A stretch of DNA of 42,533 nt from assembly GCA_938036625.1 (NCBI GenBank), contig CALHQH010000031.1:1-42533 (forward strand), given 5' to 3'. Numbering within the stretch: the stretch's first letter is position 1; the number at the start of each line of letters is the position of its first letter. The stretch comes from an uncultured Candidatus Saccharibacteria bacterium. GTDB lineage: Bacteria; Patescibacteriota; Saccharimonadia; Saccharimonadales; Saccharimonadaceae. The position numbers were made by a program, and so were the translations under genes. This document shows, piece after piece, positions 30,769 to 39,369 of the stretch. The notes under the pieces were generated by a model. It saw nothing but the letters and a program-made list of their open reading frames with translations, was not told where the DNA came from and searched no databases.

Positions 30769-31990
30769 CAACATCAATCCCGCCCCACCACTGATGATGC
30801 ATATCGATCTCAATAGCTGCTTTGCCACGATCGAGCAGCAATCTCGGCCGTTACTCCGCCACCGGCCAGTTGTCATCGTTAATCGGCGCAACCAGCATGC
30901 GGCTATCGTCACTGCAAGCTACGAAGCTAAGGCGCGTGGCGTCCGCACCGGCATGCGCTTACCTGCAGCGCGACTACTTTGCCCCGATATTGTTCCACTA
31001 GAAAGCGACCCACCCAAGTATCGCTATGTCTACCACCGACTTGCAACCATCCTCAGCGACTACTCACCCAGTGCCACCATGAAAAGCATTGATGAGGGGG
31101 TAGTCGACCTCAGCCAAAGCCCGCCCGACATCCGGGCACGCGGCGCGCTGGCAATCGGCCAGGAGATCAAGCAGCGCCTCCGCAGCGAGGTTGGCGACTA
31201 CATGCGCTGCAATGTTGGCATTAGTACCAACCGCTGGCTAGCCAAGATTGCTGCCGGCATCAATAAACCCGATGGCCTGACTTGCATCACTGCAGACAAT
31301 CTCCACGCAGTACTCGCTACGCTATCGCTCGAAGACCTCACCGGTATTGCTGCCGGCTACAGCAAGCGCCTCCACCAGGTTGGTATCCAGACGCCACTCG
31401 ACTTTCTGGCCGCAAGCGAAGCAACGCTCGAGCACATGGTGTTTCATGGCAAGCCAGGGCGCGACTGGTATAAGCGGCTGCGTGGTTGGGAGGTAGATAA
31501 TGATGAGCGCCCACTCAAGACAGTTGGGCGGCAGTTCGTCCTCGATCAGCCAAACCTCAATTACGATCAAGTCTTGCGCCGCTTCCACGTCCTATGCGAA
31601 GACATCGCGGCTGCGCTCCGGCAGCAATACGTGCGTGCCCGTGGTGTGCGCCTCTATGCCAAAAGTTATCAAACAGGCCGCTGGCACAACCACGAGCGCC
31701 GTGAGCACCCACTATGTGATGGCACTACGCTCTTCCAGATCGTCAAGCGACTCACCCAATCGATGCCACTGCCCGCCTATGAGATTGGCATATCGTGTTA
31801 TCTTCTTACAAGCGAGACAGACGCACAGCTCGCACTCTTCGACGATCCATCAGCTCGCCACGCTCTCACTGCTGCAATCGACGAGATCAACCAGTTCTAC
31901 GGCCCACACACCGTCCAGCCAGCCGATACTCTCGGCATTGCTGCGCAGATGAAGCGCAAAATACCTTTTGGTAGCGTGCGGTATTTATGA
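30758..31990 (+). CDS. Y-family translesion DNA polymerase (DNA polymerase IV/V type)
   Basis: Copies past damaged bases. The 410-residue protein holds the palm residues HIDLNSCF (Asp17) and SIDEG (Asp112-Glu113), the finger YEAKARGVRTGM, and the helix-hairpin-helix LEDLTGIAAGYSKRL region. The little-finger domain follows, and a beta-clamp-binding peptide QLALF lies near 357-361. The NVGISTNRWLAKIAAGINKPDG element matches DinB/UmuC. The length fits DinB or UmuC, and I leave the symbol empty because the two cannot be separated by eye. No LexA box was found upstream. It ends convergent with, and overlapping by a few bases, the inositol-phosphatase-family gene. Confidence 0.93.
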   Translation: MSHSNINPAPPLMMHIDLNSCFATIEQQSRPLLRHRPVVIVNRRNQHAAIVTASYEAKARGVRTGMRLPAARLLCPDIVPLESDPPKYRYVYHRLATILSDYSPSATMKSIDEGVVDLSQSPPDIRARGALAIGQEIKQRLRSEVGDYMRCNVGISTNRWLAKIAAGINKPDGLTCITADNLHAVLATLSLEDLTGIAAGYSKRLHQVGIQTPLDFLAASEATLEHMVFHGKPGRDWYKRLRGWEVDNDERPLKTVGRQFVLDQPNLNYDQVLRRFHVLCEDIAAALRQQYVRARGVRLYAKSYQTGRWHNHERREHPLCDGTTLFQIVKRLTQSMPLPAYEIGISCYLLTSETDAQLALFDDPSARHALTAAIDEINQFYGPHTVQPADTLGIAAQMKRKIPFGSVRYL

Positions 31991-32758
31991 GCACTCATCG
32001 TGCACTATTGCCATCAACTCATCATGCACGACACCATTGGACACAAGTGCACCACAAAACGGCCGCGTATAATCAAGCGGCTGGCCCGATACACTCGTAA
32101 TCTTACCGCCAGCCTCCTCAACAATAACGTGCACTGCTGCCATATCATACGCATTCACCTTCTCGGCATAATACCCAACGAAGCGCCCCTCGGCCACACG
32201 GACGCTCTTGGCTACTGCGCCACTAATGCTTGCTGTGCTCACCTTGCGTTCGATCAGCTGGTCATAATATTCATGGCGGCGGATATTCGCATAGCTGCAC
32301 GACGCCGCAAAGATCCCCTCCGCAAGCGTCTGGCGGTTCACCTGCAGCTGCGTACCATTGCAAAAGGCGCCATGGCCACGCACTGCCCAGTAGAGCCGAT
32401 CTGTCATTGGTTCATAGCCAACACCGACGGTTGGCACACCATCAACTACCAGTGCGAGCGAAAACATTGCTGTGGGCACGCCCCAGGTAAAGGCCTTCGT
32501 GCCATCAACCGGATCGCACAGCCACTTCCGACCAAAGCCATAGCCCGTTGTGCTCTCCTCTTCGCCAATGACGCCATCGTCCGGGAAGGTCTCGTGGAGG
32601 CGCTGGATCACTAGCGAGTTGATTGTTGTATCGGCAATCGTCACTGGCGTGCCATCCGCCTTGGTCTGGCGCTGTTGGTCGCCATCAAAATAGCGGCGCA
32701 TAACACCGCCCGCCTCGCGAGCAATCCGCTGCGCGGTATGAAGTTCTTGTTCGTACAT
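31985..32758 (-). CDS. Inositol monophosphatase-family enzyme
   Basis: A 257-residue Mg2+-dependent phosphatase. The fingerprint is complete: IGEEES (Glu66-Glu67), DPVDGTKAF (82-90, the DPxDGT loop) and the C-terminal NAYDMAAVHVIVEEAGG (usual WDxAA with Trp replaced by Tyr). The family covers inositol monophosphatase, fructose-1,6-bisphosphatase IV, histidinol-phosphatase (HisN) and 3'(2'),5'-bisphosphate nucleotidase (CysQ); the exact substrate is open. No histidine or inositol gene is adjacent. ATG 32758 has TATACT ending seven bases upstream and is preferred to the longer frame starting at 32860. Confidence 0.9.
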   Translation of the reverse strand: MYEQELHTAQRIAREAGGVMRRYFDGDQQRQTKADGTPVTIADTTINSLVIQRLHETFPDDGVIGEEESTTGYGFGRKWLCDPVDGTKAFTWGVPTAMFSLALVVDGVPTVGVGYEPMTDRLYWAVRGHGAFCNGTQLQVNRQTLAEGIFAASCSYANIRRHEYYDQLIERKVSTASISGAVAKSVRVAEGRFVGYYAEKVNAYDMAAVHVIVEEAGGKITSVSGQPLDYTRPFCGALVSNGVVHDELMAIVHDECS

Positions 32759-32897
32759 GCTCATCAGTATATACTGTTGGCTCTTGTGAGTGCAATGCTT
32801 AGGCGTTTCATTGCTATAACTGAGGGGTGAAGTCACTTGATCTCTTACTAACAGAGCCAAAATATACCAAGTAAAAAGGAAATCACTCTCTTGCCAT

Positions 32898-32920
32898 TAC
32901 TATACACTCGGTGTATAGTA
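32898..32920. promoter_or_regulatory. Candidate operator: long perfect palindrome upstream of the lipase-like gene
   Basis: TACTATACAC-TCG-GTGTATAGTA has ten-base perfect arms with a three-base spacer, 41 bases before the start codon of the downstream gene. No T-run follows. It looks like a dimeric repressor site (PadR- or TetR-like in size). No regulator gene is next to it. Confidence 0.6.
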
Positions 32921-32961
32921 AATAATATCACTACTATCATTAGCTAAAGGAGGATATAGCA

Positions 32962-33909
32962 ATGGCGAAAAAGCTTCTGAAAATTCTGGGTATCATCATA
33001 GCAATACTCTTCGTGTGCTTTGTGCTGCTTGTGCTTTATATGAACTATCTCAACCAAAGTATCACTGGCGATGATGGCGTGGCAAAGGGTTATGCTGCAA
33101 AATTGAGCCCCAGTGGCACATTAGAGCAGCGTTATACTAAGCCAGGCCCCTACCACGTTGCGCACCACACTCATCACAGCGATAACGCAGCCATCAAAGA
33201 GTATCATATCTACACCCCACAGCGCACTGCTCCGGGCCAAACCTTCCCACTTGTACTGATGGTCAATGGAACCGCTACACCTGCGTCTACTTATGCGCCA
33301 ATCTTCGAGCATTTGGCTAGCTGGGGTTTTGTTGTTATTGGCAATGAGGATGGCTGGACAGGCACTGGTGCAACGACATCGACCATGCTTGATACCGCAC
33401 TAGAACTCAACACTGCCGAGAGCAGCCCTATCAAGGGATTTGTCAATACGAGCAAGATCGGCATTACTGGGCATTCCCAAGGCGGAGCCGGTGCTATCAA
33501 TGCCGCCACAAAATACGGCAATAGTAACCGCTATACCTCTCTCTACACTGCTAGTGCTGTTGGCCATGGCACCGCAAACAGCAACAACTGGCACTACGAC
33601 ACCAGCAAGCTCAAGACAGCCACCTACATGATGGCTGGTACCGGCCCAAGCGACAGCCTTGCCATTAGCCCACTGGGCGACCTGCAGCAGAACTTCCGTG
33701 CCCTAAGCACAGATAAACCCAGCGTCATCGCGCGGCGCAAGACCGTTGGCCACAAAGACGTGCTGGAATATGGCGATGCCTACATGACCGCTTGGTTTCT
33801 CTGGACTCTGAGCGACAACACCGAAGCAAAAGCGGTCTTCGCTGGTGACAACGCCGAGCTACGGCACAACAGCGACTGGCAGGATGTAGAGACAAAGCAC
33901 ATACGATAA
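32962..33909 (+). CDS. Membrane-anchored alpha/beta hydrolase, lipase/polyester-hydrolase type
   Basis: 315 residues. A membrane helix at about 8-29 anchors or exports the protein. Then comes an alpha/beta hydrolase with the nucleophile elbow GHSQGG (Ser172), an NGTATP loop that may form the oxyanion hole, and GHKD near the C-terminus with the likely catalytic His. The pattern GHSQGGAGAINAA with FVVIGNEDGW is that of the dienelactone-hydrolase/polyester-lipase group. It acts outside the membrane on an unknown ester. AAAGGAGG before ATG 32962 gives a strong Shine-Dalgarno, unlike most neighbours, and a palindromic operator lies just upstream. Confidence 0.82.
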   Translation: MAKKLLKILGIIIAILFVCFVLLVLYMNYLNQSITGDDGVAKGYAAKLSPSGTLEQRYTKPGPYHVAHHTHHSDNAAIKEYHIYTPQRTAPGQTFPLVLMVNGTATPASTYAPIFEHLASWGFVVIGNEDGWTGTGATTSTMLDTALELNTAESSPIKGFVNTSKIGITGHSQGGAGAINAATKYGNSNRYTSLYTASAVGHGTANSNNWHYDTSKLKTATYMMAGTGPSDSLAISPLGDLQQNFRALSTDKPSVIARRKTVGHKDVLEYGDAYMTAWFLWTLSDNTEAKAVFAGDNAELRHNSDWQDVETKHIR

Positions 33910-33915
33910 AGCTAG

Positions 33916-33961
33916 AGCTCACGCTACGCCAGCCAAGAAACGGCTAGCGTAGCTCTTATTA
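33916..33961. terminator. Imperfect hairpin after the lipase-like gene
   Basis: GAGCT, CGCTACGC and CAGCC pair imperfectly with GGCTAGCG and TAGCTC across a short loop, followed by TTATTATT. It lies between two convergent genes and could end both transcripts. Confidence 0.5.
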
Positions 33962-33969
33962 TTGCTTAC

Positions 33970-34302
33970 TTAATCTTCCTGACGTAGTGCTTGCAAAAGC
34001 CTCTCTTCTTCGCCTGGTGCAAATACCGTCATCGTCCCGCCAATCACATCAATAGGCGTCGTCTTGCTGATATTCGGGATAATCCCATCAGTTTTTGACA
34101 AGTCATAGGCTGCATTATCATCAAACACAGTGAAGCGCGTTATCGGGTCGCCTGGCTTCCAATAGCTGTCTTCGACGCGCTTAAGCGCCCACTTGATTGC
34201 AGCCACACCAAAGAGGCGAGCTCTTTCTTTCACCCCCCCTAACAGGTCAAAGCGCTTTTCCGATTTTTGCGGTAAGGTGTCGTGTATTCTTGTCATAATC
34301 AT
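33970..34302 (-). CDS. Protein of unknown function (110 residues)
   Basis: No signal peptide or membrane helix. The middle contains KERARLFGVAAIKWALKRVEDSYWKPGDPITRFTVFDD and a later TTPIDVIGGTMTVFAPGEEERLL, with no family I recognise. The start is ATG 34302 or ATG 34296; TATAAT ends four and ten bases before them respectively. It lies 16 bases after the stop of the hydrolase at 34319, but the -10 between them suggests separate transcription as well. Confidence 0.6.
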   Translation of the reverse strand: MIMTRIHDTLPQKSEKRFDLLGGVKERARLFGVAAIKWALKRVEDSYWKPGDPITRFTVFDDNAAYDLSKTDGIIPNISKTTPIDVIGGTMTVFAPGEEERLLQALRQED

Positions 34303-34318
34303 CTATATTATACCATGA

Positions 34319-34900
34319 CTATCGCTCTACTGCCTTACACACCGCCGCGACATACCGTGGGTCATTCACCGCATGCCCAGCGTCTTCTACCACTGTGCCA
34401 TGGACGACGGGAATGTGCTGCATAGCAGTATCAAAGACAAGTTTCATCTCTGGCCATTTGACAAGCTCCTCCGAGCCAACGAAAATCTGTACAGGACACG
34501 CGATACGCTGCGCAGTCGCCACCAAACTCACCTGCTTAGCATATTCGAGCCGTCGCTTACCAATAGTGCGCCAATTGCGCTTAGACCAATACTGCGCGCA
34601 CTCTGCAAACGATGGCGACAGTGAGAAGAGCCACAGCTCACTCGGTGCCTGCTCACACGCCGCTAAGAATGCAATACACGCCCCAAATGAGAAGCCAGCT
34701 AGAATGGTCTCAGCTGGATCATACTGCCGATACCGCTCTTGTAGCGTCTGCAACCACTGTTTTTGCATAGTGCGATGCCACTGGATTGGCACAAATTCCA
34801 CCGCGTAGCCCATCGCTCGCCAGCGGTTCATCAGTGTATCGTAATCGCGGTCGGCCTGCCCTTCTTGAAAGCCCGGTACAAAGAGAATTGTTTTGCTCAT
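34319..34900 (-). CDS. Cytoplasmic alpha/beta hydrolase
   Basis: About 193 residues from ATG 34900; the longer frame to 34933 begins before the promoter. The chain opens with the first strand and loop VPGFQEGQ, has the nucleophile elbow AGFSFGAC (Ser in GFSFG), a late SEE acid region (FVGSEELVKW) and the AGHAVN catalytic His. It is short, with no lid insertion and no signal peptide, so it is a cytoplasmic esterase or thioesterase-like enzyme of unknown substrate. CATCAT ends six bases before ATG, a weak match to the common leaderless arrangement. Confidence 0.78.
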   Translation of the reverse strand: MSKTILFVPGFQEGQADRDYDTLMNRWRAMGYAVEFVPIQWHRTMQKQWLQTLQERYRQYDPAETILAGFSFGACIAFLAACEQAPSELWLFSLSPSFAECAQYWSKRNWRTIGKRRLEYAKQVSLVATAQRIACPVQIFVGSEELVKWPEMKLVFDTAMQHIPVVHGTVVEDAGHAVNDPRYVAAVCKAVER

Positions 34901-34933
34901 ACAGCTATGATGCCACATTTCTAGTGGTAGCAC

Positions 34934-35201
34934 AATAGACTTTCATCTTATCTTCAAGGCCTTGGTAACCTACCTACTGTTTTATCTGGTGAAATCCAGA
35001 AATTACCGCTACGCCATAGTAAGCTTTTCAGCTCTCACACCAGGGATCGATTTTTGAAGCATGCATATGTGTCTTTACTACACGAGGATCCTCTCTGTCG
35101 ATATGAGAGATAATCACTGACATTAACTTAGCACTAGCCAGATGCTCTCTTCTCACTTACATCACAGCATAAACAACCTATCTCTCTGCCTGTTTCTTCA
35201 C
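34934..35201. other. About 270 bp without a recognisable gene
   Basis: Divergent intergenic region between the hydrolase (minus) and the MBL-fold gene (plus). No reading frame with a plausible start, no tRNA and no strong inverted repeat was seen. The MBL-gene promoter (TATACT 35202-35207) is at its right end. Confidence 0.4.
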
Positions 35202-35213
35202 TATACTAGATGT

Positions 35214-35876
35214 ATGACAACGCTAACGAAATTCGCCCACTCTTGCTTTACTATTACAATCGACGGCCAGAGCTTGGTCGTCGACCCAGGCATATATACC
35301 GATGACTTTGCTATGCCGCAGCAGGTAGCAGCAGTACTCATTACCCATGCGCATCCCGACCACTGTAGCCCTGCGCTCATCAAGCGTATTATACAGGCAT
35401 TTCCTGAAGCAGAGATTATAAGTGTTGATGATATCATTGTAGATAGTACAACGATATCTCTGCCAGAAGGCACACTCTCTGTCCGCCATGCAATAGCCGC
35501 GACACCTGGCGATACACTCCAGATCGGGCCATTCACGCTTGAGTTCTTTGGCGGTGAGCACGCCGTGGTGAGCCCAAACATTCCGCGCCTCCACAACCTT
35601 GCCACGCTGATTAACGATCGCATCTATTACCCTGGTGATTCCTTCGCTTTGCCTCAGCGCCCTATCGACGTCCTCGCCCTGCCTGTAGCTGCACCATGGC
35701 TCAAGTTCTCCGAGGTGCGTAGTTTCTTGCAGGCCGTCACGCCACGCCTGGCCTTCCCTGTTCATGACGCTATCTTGAGCGACGCTGGCAAGGGATTGAT
35801 TGATACACTTTGCACAGCAGCGGCAACTGAGGTTGGAGTGAAGTATCAGCGGATAGAAACGATAGAGCTATCGTAA
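35214..35876 (+). CDS. MBL-fold metal-dependent hydrolase
   Basis: 220 residues from ATG 35214 (TATACT ends six bases upstream). The zinc motif HAHPDH is at residues 45-50, with the preceding LVVDPGIYTDD element and a YYPGDSF strand giving a bridging Asp late in the chain; a final His lies in FPVHDA. This matches the UlaG/YtnP-type MBL hydrolases (lactonase or phosphodiester-like). It is single-domain and cytoplasmic. The substrate is unknown, and no pathway gene is adjacent. Confidence 0.82.
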   Translation: MTTLTKFAHSCFTITIDGQSLVVDPGIYTDDFAMPQQVAAVLITHAHPDHCSPALIKRIIQAFPEAEIISVDDIIVDSTTISLPEGTLSVRHAIAATPGDTLQIGPFTLEFFGGEHAVVSPNIPRLHNLATLINDRIYYPGDSFALPQRPIDVLALPVAAPWLKFSEVRSFLQAVTPRLAFPVHDAILSDAGKGLIDTLCTAAATEVGVKYQRIETIELS

Positions 35877-35918
35877 CTAGCTAGTCTCTATTTTATTCTT
35901 ATTACACCCGCAACACGC

Positions 35919-36344
35919 TTATGATTTTCGTGACTTTGTAAGGTCTCGCAGCGCCCGCTCGCTCCATTCCTGCCAGCGGCCGAAGCTGCTCTGCTTTGAT
36001 AAATCCAAGAACTCGCCAGTGCTCCATTCCACCAGCCGCATGCCAAGCTCCTGGATGAGATACGCAAATACCTCCGTTGGCTCCCTACTACCCCTGACGC
36101 GCAGCCCCATCGTGATGAGTTGCTCCCTATGTTTGCTCAGGCTACATTCAATCAGCCACTCTTTCTTCTCCATAATAAGCCACGACGGGTCGCGAGTGTC
36201 TAGCTGCGCATCGCATGCTTTGGCAGCCTTTTCGAGCTCAGCAATCATCTGCTGGTGCACGAGCGGCACGCAGTCTTCTTCCGTCAGGTCGTCGACCGAC
36301 TGGACATGACGTTTTGTTTTGATTGCGGTGAGATCCCAGCTCAT
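35919..36344 (-). CDS. Protein of unknown function downstream of aspS
   Basis: 141 residues, charged and helical, with no membrane segment. It contains PSWLIMEKKEWLIECSLS and later REPTEVFAYLIQELGMRLVEWS. I do not recognise a family. AAGGAG precedes ATG 36344 by ten bases, so it has an ordinary Shine-Dalgarno. It follows aspS by 76 bases on the same strand and may share its transcript. Confidence 0.6.
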   Translation of the reverse strand: MSWDLTAIKTKRHVQSVDDLTEEDCVPLVHQQMIAELEKAAKACDAQLDTRDPSWLIMEKKEWLIECSLSKHREQLITMGLRVRGSREPTEVFAYLIQELGMRLVEWSTGEFLDLSKQSSFGRWQEWSERALRDLTKSRKS

Positions 36345-36420
36345 AGGGTCACCGTCTCCTTGTGCACTTTTGTTTCATTTGCACCAGATTCGTAACGATA
36401 GCTAGCACTTGCTCATCTGT

Positions 36421-38199
36421 TTACAACCCCAACTCCTTCAGCTGCCCAGGTTCTACCTGCGCGGGTGAGTCCATCATGACGTCGACGCCGCTGCCGTTTT
36501 TGGGGAAGGCGAGGGTTTCGCGGACGTTGTGCTCGCCGGTTAGCTCCATCAGGATGCGGTCAATGCCAAAGGCACAGCCCGCGTGTGGCGGCGCACCGTA
36601 GGTAAAGGCCCGCAGCATGGCGCCAAACTTCTCTTCCACATACTGCCGGCTATAGCCGAGCAGCCCAAATACTTCATACAGCACGGCCGGGTTGTGGTTG
36701 CGCACACCGCCGCTGCAGATTTCGTAGCCGTTCATCACCATATCAAACTGGTCAGCCAGGATAGCTAACTTATCGTCATCCGTCTGGGCGGCTTGCAAAG
36801 TGCTGAGCCCACCCTTTGGCATACTAAAGGGATTGTGGCCAAAATCAAGCTTACGGGCATGCTCATCCCACTCGTAGAATGGGAAATCGATAATCCAGGC
36901 TAGCGCCACCACCTGCGGATCCTTCAGGCCAAAGTGCTCGGCAAACTCACTACGCAGCCGCCCCAGCACAGCATTGACCACTGGGCGCCTATCGGCCCCA
37001 AAGAAGACTGCATCACCGTCCTTGGCCCCCGTTTTGGCTTGGATAGCGGCCAGTTCTTCTTCGGTCAGGAACTTGGCAATTGGGCTCTTGGCTGCGCCAT
37101 CTTGGTAGGTAATGTAGGCCAGGCCGCCTGCGCCCTCGGCTTTGGCGATGTGGGTAAAGCCATCGATTTGCTTGCGGCTGAGCGACGCGCCGTTTGTGAC
37201 GCAGATTGCCTTAATACACTCAGCGTTTTTGAACACACCAAATTCGGTGTCGGCAAACACGTCCGTTAGCTCAACCAGCTCCATGCCAAAGCGCAGGTCT
37301 GGCTTGTCGCTACCATAGGTTTCCATGGCGGCTTGGTACGGGATGCGTGGGATGGGCTGGCCATCGCCGGCCGGCAGATCACTCAGATCCAGCAGCGTCT
37401 TGCCAGCAAAATCCGTCACCAGCTGCTGCATCAGTGGCTCCATCATCTGGCGGACTTGCTCACCATCCTCCACAAAGCTCATCTCGAGATCCAGCTGGTA
37501 AAACTCACCATACAGGCGGTCGGCGCGCGGGTCTTCGTCGCGGAAGCACGCAGCCAGCTGGTAGTAGCGCGGCACGCCACCAACCATCAGCAGCTGCTTA
37601 AACTGCTGCGGTGCTTGTGGCAGAGCGTAGAATTTGCCCTCTTGCAAGCGGCTGGGGATCAGGAAGTCGCGTGCACCCTCGGGGCTGGAATTCGCCAAAA
37701 TCGGCGTTTGGATTTCGATAAAATCGCGCTCATCCATATACTGGCGCATGCGGCGGTACATATCGGCGCGGCGGCGCAGCATTGTTTGCAGCTTGGGGCG
37801 GCGCAGGTCGAGGTAGCGGTAGGCAAAGCGCAGGTCTTCACTGGCTTGGTTGGTCTCGCTAAAGGGCTGGATAGGCAATGTCTCGGCTTTGTTCAGCACC
37901 TCTAGCTCGCTTACCACAAGCTCGATGCTACCGCTGGCAATATTGGGGTTGGCCAGACCCTCACCACGCTGGCGGACTTCGCCGCGGGCGCGCAGAACGT
38001 ACTCGTCGCGGGCATGCTCTGCCAGGGCAAAGGCCGCGGTTTGCTCGGGGCTAACGACCAGCTGCACCAGGCCAGTGTGGTCGCGTAGGTCGATAAAAAT
38101 CAGGCCACCATGGTCGCGCCGTGCATGCACCCAGCCGGCCACAGTGATGGTTTGGCCGGTGTAATCCGGCGTTTGGTTGGCAAGTATTCGTTGTGTCAT
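36421..38199 (-). CDS. aspS: Aspartyl-tRNA synthetase, bacterial type
   Basis: Charges tRNA-Asp (and possibly tRNA-Asn) with aspartate. About 592 residues from ATG 38199: N-terminal OB-fold anticodon domain (VAGWVHARRDHGGLIFIDLRD), motif 2 CFRDEDPRADR, a bacterial GAD insertion domain, and motif 3 with GCAFGIDRILM. The length and insertion place it in the bacterial AspRS branch. Whether it also makes Asp-tRNA-Asn cannot be judged. TATAAT ends nine bases before the ATG. It lies 23 bases after the stop of the CBS membrane protein on the same strand. Confidence 0.96.
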   Translation of the reverse strand: MTQRILANQTPDYTGQTITVAGWVHARRDHGGLIFIDLRDHTGLVQLVVSPEQTAAFALAEHARDEYVLRARGEVRQRGEGLANPNIASGSIELVVSELEVLNKAETLPIQPFSETNQASEDLRFAYRYLDLRRPKLQTMLRRRADMYRRMRQYMDERDFIEIQTPILANSSPEGARDFLIPSRLQEGKFYALPQAPQQFKQLLMVGGVPRYYQLAACFRDEDPRADRLYGEFYQLDLEMSFVEDGEQVRQMMEPLMQQLVTDFAGKTLLDLSDLPAGDGQPIPRIPYQAAMETYGSDKPDLRFGMELVELTDVFADTEFGVFKNAECIKAICVTNGASLSRKQIDGFTHIAKAEGAGGLAYITYQDGAAKSPIAKFLTEEELAAIQAKTGAKDGDAVFFGADRRPVVNAVLGRLRSEFAEHFGLKDPQVVALAWIIDFPFYEWDEHARKLDFGHNPFSMPKGGLSTLQAAQTDDDKLAILADQFDMVMNGYEICSGGVRNHNPAVLYEVFGLLGYSRQYVEEKFGAMLRAFTYGAPPHAGCAFGIDRILMELTGEHNVRETLAFPKNGSGVDVMMDSPAQVEPGQLKELGL

Positions 38200-38222
38200 A
38201 TCTGTTAGATTATACCACAATT

Positions 38223-39245
38223 TCAGGCATCATTCTGCCCACCCATGGGGAGGGCGCGTGGCTGCGTGGGCTCGGGTAAGGCCACTGGCTGGCTATACAC
38301 TTCGTCATCATCCGCTGTGGGAGCATGGCCAAGCAGCGCCTCGATACAATCATCCAGTGTCACCATCCCCACCGTCTCACGATAGGTATTGACGACAATG
38401 AAGACCTGTTGACGCGTCTTGATAAACGCACCCAAGGCTTGCTCGAGCGACTGCGCGCCGTCGATGTAATACACGTTTGGATCCATCACCGTTTGCACCT
38501 GAGCCGACACTGCTTCCTTGAGCGACATAAAGTCGCGGGTGTGTAGTACGCCAATAATATGGTCAATATCGCCATCCACCACTGGGAAGCGGCTATGCCC
38601 GGTGCGGTGCAATTCATCGAGCAACAGCGGCCCCACCATGGCGTCTTGCTCGACTGTCTTGATAGCATTGCGCGGCACCATGACTGTCTCGACCGTCTTA
38701 CGCGCAAAGGTCAAACTCCCCAGTGCTTGCTCGCGCTCGACTGGTGGCAAGACTGATGGCCGAGCATGACGCACCAGATGTTCAAGCTCAGCCCGCGACC
38801 CCAGGCGAAGGTTCGTCTCTACTGGCGGCACAAACGAACGGACAATGCGCACCACTCGCGGGAACCGCCCGGCAAAGCTCACAAAGCTCGGCTCAACTGC
38901 ATTATAGAAGCGCTGGGCAATCGCATGCACCCAACCAATCCGCCCCACACCACCATGGAGCAGTGCCACCGCGAGCGCAACCAGCACACCACCGCCAAAG
39001 TCAAATGCCCCAATGCTTGCCATCACCATCAGCACCAGCAATAGTGCCACCACACAGCGCTGGAGCGAAACGAGATCATCGTAGACAGCAATGCGCCGCA
39101 GCTGGTGGATCGCTGTGCGATTATTCTGCTGGCGACGCCGCTCGAGCTCGTATTGGCTCACTGGCGGTATATCAGGCCATGCACTACCAGCCAGGATGAG
39201 GGCAATCACAAAGATACCAAAGATGATGATCATGAGCATTTCCAT
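38223..39245 (-). CDS. Membrane protein with tandem CBS domains
   Basis: 340 residues from ATG 39245 (TACAAT ends six bases upstream; the longer frame is not credible). Two to three membrane segments lie before residue about 90 (MLMIIIFGIFVIALILAG; LLLVLMVMASIGAF; LVALAVALLHGGV). A cytoplasmic CBS pair follows (ETVMVPRNAIKTV; SRFPVVDGDIDHIIGVLHTRDF; QVFIVVNTYRETVGMVTLDD). It resembles the CNNM/TlyC-type magnesium or cobalt transporter-associated proteins, but its membrane part is short and no CorC_HlyC domain is seen. The role is uncertain, with ion or adenylate sensing likely. It is upstream of aspS. Confidence 0.8.
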   Translation of the reverse strand: MEMLMIIIFGIFVIALILAGSAWPDIPPVSQYELERRRQQNNRTAIHQLRRIAVYDDLVSLQRCVVALLLVLMVMASIGAFDFGGGVLVALAVALLHGGVGRIGWVHAIAQRFYNAVEPSFVSFAGRFPRVVRIVRSFVPPVETNLRLGSRAELEHLVRHARPSVLPPVEREQALGSLTFARKTVETVMVPRNAIKTVEQDAMVGPLLLDELHRTGHSRFPVVDGDIDHIIGVLHTRDFMSLKEAVSAQVQTVMDPNVYYIDGAQSLEQALGAFIKTRQQVFIVVNTYRETVGMVTLDDCIEALLGHAPTADDDEVYSQPVALPEPTQPRALPMGGQNDA

Positions 39246-39311
39246 GCCATCATTGTAGCGCACTCCCCTGATCGGCTCAATGCTTTGGCCCTGCACAGCA
39301 CCTCTGTCAGC

Positions 39312-39340
39312 TTGATTCGGCCACTCGAGCACGATATAAT
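39312..39340 (+). promoter_or_regulatory. Promoter of the DsbA-like gene
   Basis: TTGATT (39312-39317), 17 bases, TATAAT (39335-39340); then a leader with AAGGAGG before ATG 39370. This is a classic two-box, Shine-Dalgarno-led gene, in contrast to the leaderless majority. Confidence 0.7.
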
Positions 39341-39369
39341 ATGCAAGAATAAGGAGGAATGTTTCGTTT

